From: Labilithrix luteola
GTDB lineage: Bacteria; Myxococcota_A; Polyangia; Polyangiales; Polyangiaceae
Reading direction: 5' to 3'
Length of the DNA stretch: 64,000 nucleotides
Assembly: GCF_001263205.1 (NCBI RefSeq)
Contig: NZ_CP012333.1
Location: forward strand, 11,823,501 to 11,887,500
Shown here: piece after piece, positions 1-6,577 of the stretch
Position numbering within the stretch: position 1 is the first letter of the stretch
Layout of the letters: every line of letters starts with the position of its first letter
Notes under the pieces: generated by a model
Told to the model about the DNA's origin: nothing
The model's database searches: none
The model's input: the letters and a program-made list of their open reading frames with translations, nothing else
Program-made: the position numbers and the translations under genes

Positions 1-2
1 TC

Positions 3-944
3 GAAGGACAGCGCGACGTCGTCAAGAACGAGCGCCGCCAGAACTACGAAAACGCTCCCTACGGCCTCGTGTCCCAGTTCGTTCGCGCCGAGCTCTTCCC
101 CGAAGGTCACCCCTACCACCTGCTCACCATCGGGAGCCCACAGGACCTCGACGCCGCGACGCTCGAAGACGTCCGCGCGTTCTTCCGCGCCAACTACGTC
201 CCCAACAACGCCACACTCGTGATCTCCGGGTCGTTCGACAAGGCCAAGGCGAAGGCGCTGGTCGAAAAGTACTTCGGGCCTATTCCGCGCGGGCCCGAGG
301 TGCCGCGCAAGAAGCCCGCGCGCGTCGACCATCCCGGTGAGACGCGCCTCGAAGTCGAGGCCAACGTCGAGCTCCCACGCGTCTACATCAGCTGGCCTAC
401 GCCGGCATTCTTCGCGCCCGGCGACGCCGAACTCGATCTCGCTTCTCACGTTCTCACGGGTGGCAAGACGAGTCGCCTCTACAAGCGGCTCGTCTACGAT
501 CTCCAGATTGCGCAGGGCGTCTCGGCTTCGCAGCAGTCGAGCGAGTTGGCGAGCGTCTTCGAGATCGTCGCCACCGCCCGTCCGGGCCACACGGCCGACG
601 AGTTGCTCAAGGTCATCGACGAGGAGCTCGCGAAGTTGAGAAAGGGCGGCGTCGACGACGCCGAGCTGGGTCGTGCAAAGACGACCATCGTCGCCGACAA
701 TTTCTTCGATCTGGAGAAGAGCTCGTCACGCGCCAACCGCTTGAACACGTACGACTACTACGCGCACGACCCGAACTACCTCGGCCAAGACATCGCGCGC
801 ACGACGAATGCGACCGCCGCCGGCGTCAACGACGCCATTCGCAACTCGCTCAAGGAGAAAGACCGCGTGGTCACGCTCGTGACGCCGAAGAAAGATGCTC
901 CCGTGGCCGGCCGCATCGTCCGCACCGTGCGAGGTGACAAGTGA
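3..944 (+). CDS. M16 family zinc metallopeptidase, N-terminus outside window
   Basis: The window opens inside this gene; the frame is open from base 3 with no start codon, so the N-terminal part with the HxxEH zinc motif lies off the left edge. The first visible residues, RDVVKNERRQNYENAPYG, are the conserved stretch downstream of HxxEH in M16B peptidases, and the Glu of VVKNE is probably the distal zinc ligand (family knowledge). The rest is the end of the catalytic domain and a second M16 domain with SRLYKRLVYDLQIAQGV. The stop overlaps the next start by 4 bp (GTGA), so the two proteins are probably translationally coupled and form a heterodimer in the envelope: this subunit brings zinc, the next brings the substrate-binding Arg/Tyr pair. 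Confidence 0.9.
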   Translation, partial: EGQRDVVKNERRQNYENAPYGLVSQFVRAELFPEGHPYHLLTIGSPQDLDAATLEDVRAFFRANYVPNNATLVISGSFDKAKAKALVEKYFGPIPRGPEVPRKKPARVDHPGETRLEVEANVELPRVYISWPTPAFFAPGDAELDLASHVLTGGKTSRLYKRLVYDLQIAQGVSASQQSSELASVFEIVATARPGHTADELLKVIDEELAKLRKGGVDDAELGRAKTTIVADNFFDLEKSSSRANRLNTYDYYAHDPNYLGQDIARTTNATAAGVNDAIRNSLKEKDRVVTLVTPKKDAPVAGRIVRTVRGDK

Positions 945-2482
945 CTCCCCGCGTCTCGTCGATCCTTCTCCCCGTCCTCGCCTCGCTCGTGTTCGCCTGC
1001 GGAGGAAGCGCCCCCGCGCCGAGCGCACCGCCACCTCCTTTGCCGGAAAAGCCGGTCGCCTCGGCGGCTCCGTCGGTTGGGGAGACGCCCGATGCCCCCT
1101 TCCGGCAGCAGGCGCCGAAGGAAGACGGGCACGTCACGTTCGTTCCGCCGAAGGTCGACGAGTTCAAACTCAAGAACGGCATTCGCGTCTTGCTCGTCGA
1201 GCGGCACGAGCTCCCCATCGTTGCCGTTCGTCTCGTCGTGGGCGCAGGTGCGGGTGACATCGAACACGTGCGCCCCGGTGCCATCTCGTTCCTCGGAGGC
1301 ATGCTCGAGCAGGGAACGAAGAAGCGGACGGCGCTGCAGATCGGCGACGACTTCGACGCCCTCGGCGCGGCGCATGGCGCGTGGTTCGAGTGGGATTCGG
1401 GTGGCGCGAGCATCAAGGTCCTCGCCGACAAGCTCGATCCCGCGCTCGAGATCATGAGCGACGTCGTGGAGAACCCGACCTTCCCCAACGACGAAATCGA
1501 ACGCTTGCGAGCACGCCGCATCGCAAGCATCCAGGCGGAGAAAAGCAGTCCGCAAGCCATCGCGCAGAATACGCTCGCGGCTGCGATGTTCGGACGTGCG
1601 CATCCGTACGGCCACACGCTCGGCGCCGAAGAAGCCGACGCAAAGAATCTGAAGCGCGACGAGATCGTCCGCGCCTACCAGCAGCTCTTCACGCCAGCCA
1701 ACGTCTCCATCGTCGTCGCCGGTGACATCTCGCGCGAGGCCCTGCAACCGAAGCTCGAAGCCGCGTTCGGTTCGTGGAAAGGCAAAGGCGGTCCGGCGAT
1801 CTCGAAGAAGGGTCCGAAGACGCCGACCAAGGCAGCCGCCGAAAAGCGCATCGTGGTGGTCGACAAGCCCGGAGCGCAATCGCAGGTGCAGATTGCACGG
1901 CCGGGCGTACCGTTCTCGACCAAGGAGCGCGACGCGATCATCGTGACGAACGCCATCCTCGGCGGCATGTTCTCGAGCCGGATCAACCTGAACCTGCGCG
2001 AGAAGCATGGATACACCTATGGCGCTCGCTCGTACTTCGTGATGCGCCACGGAGCAGGGCCGTTCATCGTGACGGCGCCTGTCATCGCCGAGAAGACGAT
2101 TCCCTCGATCAAGGAGATCTTCAACGAGCTCGACGGCCTCCGCCAGGACGGCCCCACCGAGCGCGAACTCGAGCTCGCGAAGGAGAGCATCCTGCTGAGC
2201 ATGCCGAGCCGTTTCGAGTCCGTGTCCGACGTCGCTTCGGCGATCTCCGAGCTGCTCGTCTACGACCTGCCGCTCGACGACTTCGCGAAGCGCCCCGCGC
2301 GCATCGAGGCGGTGACCGCCGCGGACGTCAAACGCATCGCCGGCGAGATGCTCGACGGCAAGCAGATGACGGTCGTCGTGGTCGGCGACAAGAAGAAGCT
2401 CGCCCCGGAGCTCGAGGCGCTCGGCCTGGGACCGATCGAAGAGCGGGACCCGTACGGAAATCCCGTCTCTTCCGTCCACTGA
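941..2482 (+). CDS. M16 family non-catalytic partner subunit, lipoprotein
   Basis: A 513-residue protein with a GTG start that overlaps the upstream stop by 4 bp. Residues 1-20 form a lipoprotein signal ending in the lipobox LVFAC, followed by an Ala/Pro-rich linker. Two M16 domains follow. Where catalytic members have HxxEH, this one has SFLGG (in AISFLGGMLEQGT), so no zinc site is visible. The C-terminal domain keeps NLREKHGYTYGARSYF, which carries the Arg/Tyr pair known to complete the active site in heterodimeric M16B peptidases. With the upstream subunit it should make one active periplasmic or outer-membrane-anchored peptidase. The substrate is unknown; peptide turnover or processing of secreted proteins is inference. 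Confidence 0.92.
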   Translation: MTPRVSSILLPVLASLVFACGGSAPAPSAPPPPLPEKPVASAAPSVGETPDAPFRQQAPKEDGHVTFVPPKVDEFKLKNGIRVLLVERHELPIVAVRLVVGAGAGDIEHVRPGAISFLGGMLEQGTKKRTALQIGDDFDALGAAHGAWFEWDSGGASIKVLADKLDPALEIMSDVVENPTFPNDEIERLRARRIASIQAEKSSPQAIAQNTLAAAMFGRAHPYGHTLGAEEADAKNLKRDEIVRAYQQLFTPANVSIVVAGDISREALQPKLEAAFGSWKGKGGPAISKKGPKTPTKAAAEKRIVVVDKPGAQSQVQIARPGVPFSTKERDAIIVTNAILGGMFSSRINLNLREKHGYTYGARSYFVMRHGAGPFIVTAPVIAEKTIPSIKEIFNELDGLRQDGPTERELELAKESILLSMPSRFESVSDVASAISELLVYDLPLDDFAKRPARIEAVTAADVKRIAGEMLDGKQMTVVVVGDKKKLAPELEALGLGPIEERDPYGNPVSSVH

Positions 2483-2509
2483 TGATCGGGATCGATACGT
2501 TCGCGAGGC

Positions 2510-2917
2510 TCAGGCGCGTCCAGGCGCCTGACTCGAGGGCGACGGCGGCACGCTCGCGGCTTCGAGCGCGCGGCGGAGCGTTCGGTCGAGGAGCTCGAGG
2601 GTTACCGGCTTGACGAGGTGGGCCTGGAAGCCCGCCTCGGCCGACGCCCGCTTGTCCTCGGGGCTACCGAAGCCAGTGACGAGGACGGCCACGCGCGGCC
2701 GCTTCTTGCCGAGTGCCGCGACGAGGTCGAAGGCCGTGCCATCACCGAGCCTGAGGTCCGTGACGAGCGCATCCGCGGTTCGGCCGGTCAGGATCGCCTG
2801 CGCTTCGGCGCACGATCGTGCGTGGCGAACCTCGTACCCACTCGTCTGAAGCGCGGCCTCGAGGATGAGAACGTTGTCTTCGTCGTCATCCAGCACGAGC
2901 ACACTCGGTTTCTTCAT
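2510..2917 (-). CDS. Single-domain response regulator (CheY-like receiver)
   Basis: A 135-residue protein that is almost entirely one receiver domain: acidic triad DDD at residues 10-12, phospho-acceptor Asp54 in VTDLRLGDG, switch Thr81 in VTGFG and Lys103 in LVKP. There is no output domain; the last 20 residues are a Ser/Pro-rich tail. It is transcribed convergently with the M16 genes, which end 27 bp away. It closely resembles the second receiver at 5930-6373 (similar ...SCAEAQ.../...SCAAAH... and LxxDLxLGDG segments), so the two are probably paralogues. No histidine kinase lies next to either, so the phosphodonor must be encoded elsewhere. Acting as a phosphorelay intermediate or by protein-protein contact is inference. 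Confidence 0.92.
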   Translation of the reverse strand: MKKPSVLVLDDDEDNVLILEAALQTSGYEVRHARSCAEAQAILTGRTADALVTDLRLGDGTAFDLVAALGKKRPRVAVLVTGFGSPEDKRASAEAGFQAHLVKPVTLELLDRTLRRALEAASVPPSPSSQAPGRA

Positions 2918-3068
2918 TCCGGAGAAAGGCTAACCACGCCAATTCTCCAGGCGAGCGCGACCGCCTCGCGTGGCCGGGGCTGGCCACCACGATCGCGTCG
3001 GCGCTCGTCACTCCGTCAACCTTCCGCAGCCGGCTCGCGCGATGCATGGCCTCAGTGAGGAGGTGAGC

Positions 3069-3401
3069 ATGGAGTACGCACAATGTGCATCCTGCAAAGA
3101 AGAGGTGGTGCCGGTCCCGCCGAAGGCGGGCTGGAAGGTCGTGTCGTTCGTATTCTGGATCGCTCTACTCGCGGTGGGCACGCTCTTCGGCTGCCTGCTC
3201 GGCCTCAACGTCCTTCTGGTCCCGTTCTGGATCGCCATGGCGGGAGCGGTGGGCGTCACGGCGAATCGCGCGGCAAGCTGGACGTGCCCCGAATGCCATT
3301 CGGAGATGGCCCCCGCACCGGATCTTGTTCGGGAAGCTCGCGCTCGCCGTCAGCGGCCGCGTGGGATCGGCCACCGTCCGTTCATTCCGCAGCACGCGTG
3401 A
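3069..3401 (+). CDS. Zinc-ribbon protein split by a membrane segment
   Basis: A 110-residue protein. I chose the ATG at 3069 because GAGGAGGT lies just upstream; a longer frame exists but has no such site. Residues 6-9 are CASC and a second pair, CPEC, follows the membrane segment, so the four cysteines of a zinc ribbon are separated by a strongly hydrophobic stretch (about residues 22-62, VVSFVFWIALLAVGTLFGCL onward) long enough for two membrane helices. The C-terminus is short and basic. Both cysteine pairs would then lie on the same face of the membrane, probably cytoplasmic. The function is unknown. Its neighbours on both sides are stress or regulatory genes on the other strand. Confidence 0.7.
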   Translation: MEYAQCASCKEEVVPVPPKAGWKVVSFVFWIALLAVGTLFGCLLGLNVLLVPFWIAMAGAVGVTANRAASWTCPECHSEMAPAPDLVREARARRQRPRGIGHRPFIPQHA

Positions 3402-3526
3402 GCGTGAACGCAAAGGTGCGTGAGCACACGCGGGGGACCGGGAGCATGCACGCACTCCCGGTCCCCTCCCCCGCCCCTCGCCCCCCCCTTCGCCGACTCC
3501 CCTCGATCTGCTCTCTCGCTTCGCAC

Positions 3527-4072
3527 CTACTTGTTGCTGTGAGCCATGAGTAGGTCGTGCATGTCGTTCGCGTGCTCTTCTTCCTTCTCGAGAATTCGCT
3601 CGAGCAGGATGCGTGTCGTCGGATCTTTGTCTCCGAAGTAGCGAATCATTGCGCGATAGCTCTCGATGGCGATGCGTTCGGCGACCAGGTTCTCGCGAAT
3701 CATGTCGACGAGCGTGTCCCCCTCGACGTACTCGGACGACGAGCGCGAAAGGAGGCCCTGCGGGTCGAGATTGGGCTTCCCCCCGAGCTGATTGATTCGT
3801 TCGGCGAGCCACTCGAGGTGTTGCATCTCCTCGAGCGCATGTTGCGTGAACTCGGCTTTCACCGACTCGCTCGCGATGCCTACGGCCATGGTCGCGTGGT
3901 ACTTGTATCGAAGCACGCAGACGAGCTCCGTCGCGACCCCTTCGTTGAGGAGTTTGACGGCCGTCTCGACGTCACCGCCGTAGTTCTTCGTCATCGCGCC
4001 CTGCTCGAGGTGCTCGCGCGCGCGGCGTCGAATCTCTTTGATATCAGCCACGAAGGGCCCGTCTTGCCTCAT
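3527..4072 (-). CDS. Bacterioferritin-like ferritin-family protein
   Basis: A 181-residue four-helix-bundle protein. The ATG at 4072 is preceded by AAAGGAAAG; the frame is open further upstream but without a ribosome site. The ferroxidase ligand pattern of bacterioferritins is visible in order: Glu in NEGVATELVCVLRYKYH, Glu and His in LEEMQHLEW, Glu in ENLVAERIAIESYRAM, and Glu and His in KEEEHANDMHDLL. It should oxidise and store iron, or protect DNA from Fenton chemistry as Dps-like members do. The haem-binding Met of classic Bfr cannot be assigned with confidence. It sits beside an H1-like DNA-binding protein and a GlsB-type stress membrane protein on the same strand, which supports a role in stress or stationary phase. 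Confidence 0.9.
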   Translation of the reverse strand: MRQDGPFVADIKEIRRRAREHLEQGAMTKNYGGDVETAVKLLNEGVATELVCVLRYKYHATMAVGIASESVKAEFTQHALEEMQHLEWLAERINQLGGKPNLDPQGLLSRSSSEYVEGDTLVDMIRENLVAERIAIESYRAMIRYFGDKDPTTRILLERILEKEEEHANDMHDLLMAHSNK

Positions 4073-4151
4073 GGGACTTTCCTTTCGCTGCGAATCCGTT
4101 CGCTGCGGAAGCGATGCAACGGAAGTGCCGCGAGGCTGAGAACGGCCTTCC

Positions 4152-4586
4152 TCAGCGCGCGCGTGAACGAGAGGTGCGCCGCGCCCGCACGCGCGACACG
4201 CGCCTCGTGCTCGGGCGACGCGTGGTCGACGCCCCCGCGCGACGCACGCGCTTGGCTGCAACCGCGCCTCGTCGCACCGCCGGACGGCGCGCACGCCCAC
4301 GGAGCGCCGTGCTGGACTTGCGGGAGGTCTTCTTGCGCAGCGTCGTCGGCCCTCGGCCGACCTTCGACGTCACCTTGCGCGAGACACTCGCCGAGCGCCG
4401 CTTCGGCGCGGCCTTCTTCTTCGCGACCGTCTTGCCGACGGCGCGCCGGCTCCTGCGGACGGCCGGCTTGACGGACGCGCGCGACCCGCTCGCGACTCTG
4501 GAGGCGGCTCGTTTCACCCCCCGGGTCGCTTTCCGCGCGGGCCGCGCCGTTCGCTTTTTGGTCGTGGACACTCTGCGTCGCATCAT
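4152..4586 (-). CDS. Histone H1-like Arg/Lys/Ser/Thr-rich DNA-binding protein
   Basis: About 144 residues from the ATG at 4586, which has AGGAGG 7 bp upstream (an ATGATG double start). Nearly half the residues are Arg or Lys, mixed with Ala, Ser, Thr and Val, with short motifs such as TVAKKKAAPKRR and SRKVTSKVGRG. No hydrophobic core or folded domain is visible. This is the composition of bacterial H1-like proteins (Hc1/BpH1 type), which bind and compact DNA without sequence specificity. It lies 79 bp upstream of the ferritin gene on the same strand. The opposite strand is also open here, as expected for such GC-rich coding sequence; the strong ribosome site favours this strand. Confidence 0.75.
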   Translation of the reverse strand: MMRRRVSTTKKRTARPARKATRGVKRAASRVASGSRASVKPAVRRSRRAVGKTVAKKKAAPKRRSASVSRKVTSKVGRGPTTLRKKTSRKSSTALRGRARRPAVRRGAVAAKRVRRAGASTTRRPSTRRVSRVRARRTSRSRAR

Positions 4587-4732
4587 CGTTCGCCTCCTGG
4601 TATCGACGGATCTCGTCGACGTTGGCGACGGTCGCGCTGCACGGCGCGCGCCAGCAGGACCACGAGGGGCGTCGTCACCGTCCGCCTTCACGACGGACGG
4701 AAAACAGACGCTTTAGACCACGTGCCGCCGGT

Positions 4733-5008
4733 TCACGTAGCGGCGGCGCGATGGCGGCTGATCCTGGTGAACAAGAACAGCACGATGAGCGCACCAAGGA
4801 TGCTCCCGATGATCCCCGACGGCCGAAGGTCCAACAGATGACCGTTGCGACCACCGTGGAACAAACTGCCGAGCAGACCTCCCACGAACGAACCGGCGAT
4901 GCCTAGGAGCGTCGTCGCCACGAGTCCCATGCTTTGACGGCCGGGCATGAGCGCGCGGGCGATGAGACCGGCCACGAGTCCCAACAAAATGAAGGTGAGC
5001 AGACCCAT
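4733..5008 (-). CDS. GlsB/YeaQ/YmgE family stress-response membrane protein
   Basis: A 91-residue hydrophobic protein with three predicted membrane segments: MGLLTFILLGLVAGLIARAL, GLVATTLLGIAGSFVGGLLG and SGIIGSILGALIVLFLF. The GLIAR..MPG motif after helix 1 and the GIxGSxxGG pattern are typical of the GlsB/YeaQ family (transglycosylase-associated protein family). The biochemical role of the family is not known, but members are induced by general and envelope stress. It precedes the H1-like and ferritin genes on the same strand and may be co-regulated with them. Confidence 0.93.
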   Translation of the reverse strand: MGLLTFILLGLVAGLIARALMPGRQSMGLVATTLLGIAGSFVGGLLGSLFHGGRNGHLLDLRPSGIIGSILGALIVLFLFTRISRHRAAAT

Positions 5009-5383
5009 TTCTCGAATCTCCCGTGAAGCGGCCAGCGGCCGCGAGCCTGACGGGGCTCACGCACGCGCCGCGCCAACGCGAAGCTGCGCCGCGTGGCTCG
5101 GCGGGCTCGAGCGACCGGAATGCACTGCTCGTTCACGAACCACCGCGCCGCTCGTCGGCGGCGACGTGCGCCGTTTCACGAACCCCCGGAAGTAGACCCG
5201 AACAGGGTCGGCCATCGAGAGGAAGAGCTCGGTGAGGTGATGCGGAACGACACCATGGGATCCTCCTCTACGGGGCCCATGGCGTCGAAAGACCGGAATC
5301 GCCCGCTGCATCGAAGCCTTCGCTGACGCGAATGGGCCAGGAAGACTCGTCGTCCGCAACGAGGAGAGCGAAAGCGGGTTCGA
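5009..5383. other. Intergenic stretch without a convincing gene
   Basis: About 375 bp between the GlsB-type gene and a small lipoprotein gene, both on the minus strand. A 100-codon minus-strand frame (5057-5359) fills most of it, but its product is Arg/Pro-rich without domain, signal or good ribosome site, and an overlapping frame is equally long. The promoter of the GlsB-type gene is expected here; I see no clear -35/-10 pair. Confidence 0.5.
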
Positions 5384-5629
5384 CTACCGAGGTGTTTGGG
5401 TCGTCGTCTTCGGCTGGGCTGAAGCGCCGCTATCGGTGAACGGATTGGGCAACGGCGGTTTCGGCTCCTCCGGCCGATCCACCTCGGGGATCGGTGAGTT
5501 CGGAGGAGTTCTCGGCTCGCTCGGCGGGCCATCACCACGGCACGCACCGAGCGCGCAGAAGAGAGCGAGGCTCGCCACGCCAAGGACAATCGCGAGCCGT
5601 CTCGTCGTCTTCGTGGTCGTGGTGGTCAT
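5384..5629 (-). CDS. Small proline-rich lipoprotein
   Basis: An 81-residue protein starting at the ATG at 5629 (MTTTTTKTTRRLAIVLG). Residues 9-28 form a lipoprotein signal with lipobox LGAC. The mature part is short and dominated by Pro, Glu, Thr and Ser (PPSEPRTPPNSPIPEVDRPE), so it is probably a flexible, unstructured surface peptide. It is not recognisable as a known family. It is divergent from the receiver gene at 5930, with a 300-bp region between them that holds a candidate operator. Confidence 0.7.
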   Translation of the reverse strand: MTTTTTKTTRRLAIVLGVASLALFCALGACRGDGPPSEPRTPPNSPIPEVDRPEEPKPPLPNPFTDSGASAQPKTTTQTPR

Positions 5630-5929
5630 GGCGACGCGCGCAGCTGCAACGTGCGTTCCCGTGATGCCGCACGGAGGTCGTCGGTCAGTGGAGTGATCAC
5701 GACGCGAAACCATCGATGTTCCGTGCAACATGACGGCAATCCACGATGTCGACGAGATGTCGACACGCGTCCCGCTGGCTAGAGAAAGAACGTGCGACAC
5801 CCCGGCCTTCGGGCCTTCGGGAAAGTGCGATCCCGACGAACGCACGAGCCTCTTGCGCCGATCGGACGAGGCGAGGAAATCGACCCCATCTTGTGGCCCA
5901 CGCCGTCCGGCAGCGCTATCCCTTTTCTG
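5630..5929. promoter_or_regulatory. Divergent intergenic region with paired ATGTCGAC half-sites
   Basis: About 300 bp between the divergently transcribed small lipoprotein and receiver genes, so it should hold both promoters. The octamer ATGTCGAC occurs at 5746-5753 and again at 5757-5764, 11 bp apart and so on one face of the helix. Each copy contains the palindrome GTCGAC. This looks like a tandem binding site for a dimeric regulator. That reading is inference, and no matching -35/-10 pair is obvious. Confidence 0.35.
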
Positions 5930-6373
5930 ATGACGATCGCGCCCGAGCGCCGACCGCTCGTCCTCGTCGTGGACGACGACGACGACCACAACCTCGTCAT
6001 GACGATGAGCCTCGAAGCTCTCGGTTACGAAGTGCGTGCTGCCGACTCGTGCGCGGCCGCGCATGCGGTTGCCGCCAGCGAGAACGTCGACGCGCTTTTA
6101 TCCGATCTTTCGCTCGGTGACGGAAACGCGCTCGATCTCGTGCGAGGCCTCGCGACTCGGCCGCGCGTCGCGATCGTACTCACCGGCTTCGACGACGTCG
6201 GCGCCGCCGTGCGGGGCGCGTTCGATGCGGTGCTGCTCAAGCCAGCCACGATCGATCGCGTCGACGAAATCTTGCGCCGCGCTTTGACGGATCGGCGCGA
6301 GCCTACACCGCCGAGCGAGCCCGGCGTGGACGGCGCTTCGTCGGATCCGTCGCGACGACGCGGAGCGGCCTGA
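5930..6373 (+). CDS. Single-domain response regulator (CheY-like receiver)
   Basis: A 147-residue protein from the ATG at 5930. The receiver domain fills residues 10-125: a run of acidic residues at 15-19 (DDDDD), phospho-acceptor Asp59 in LSDLSLGDG, a switch Thr in VLTGFDD and Lys in LLKPAT. The tail after residue 125 is Pro/Ser/Arg-rich and probably disordered. It resembles the receiver at 2510-2917 and is likely a duplicate. There is no output domain and no adjacent kinase. In myxobacteria such proteins often act in branched phosphorelays; a specific partner cannot be named from this sequence. A hairpin follows the stop codon. Confidence 0.9.
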   Translation: MTIAPERRPLVLVVDDDDDHNLVMTMSLEALGYEVRAADSCAAAHAVAASENVDALLSDLSLGDGNALDLVRGLATRPRVAIVLTGFDDVGAAVRGAFDAVLLKPATIDRVDEILRRALTDRREPTPPSEPGVDGASSDPSRRRGAA

Positions 6374-6395
6374 GCCGATGCCGTGACGAGCCCTG

Positions 6396-6416
6396 ACGAG
6401 CTCGCTTGGAGCTCGT
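6396..6416 (+). terminator. Hairpin after receiver gene
   Basis: A perfect 8-bp stem (ACGAGCTC / GAGCTCGT) with a 5-nt loop starts 23 bp after the stop of the receiver gene. There is no T-tract, so if it terminates transcription it does so weakly or with help. Confidence 0.4.
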
Positions 6417-6577
6417 GAGTGCACGGTGCGGCACGTTGATTAGGACATTTCGTCCCAGGGGAGCCGACGCGAGACTCCGCGTTGCAGCACTTCTCGACAC
6501 GTCGAGATACGTCCACACGCGATTTTGCGCATGGGTTTCGACGCGGCGCGCTCTGCGCATGGTATCGATGGTCTCCC

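Noticed and set aside
776..2479. A long minus-strand frame opposite the second M16 gene
   Set aside because: Composition is Arg/Asp-rich without domains; the M16 protein on the plus strand is certain.
5057..5359. A 100-codon minus-strand protein after the GlsB-type gene
   Set aside because: No ribosome site, domain or signal, and other frames here are equally open.
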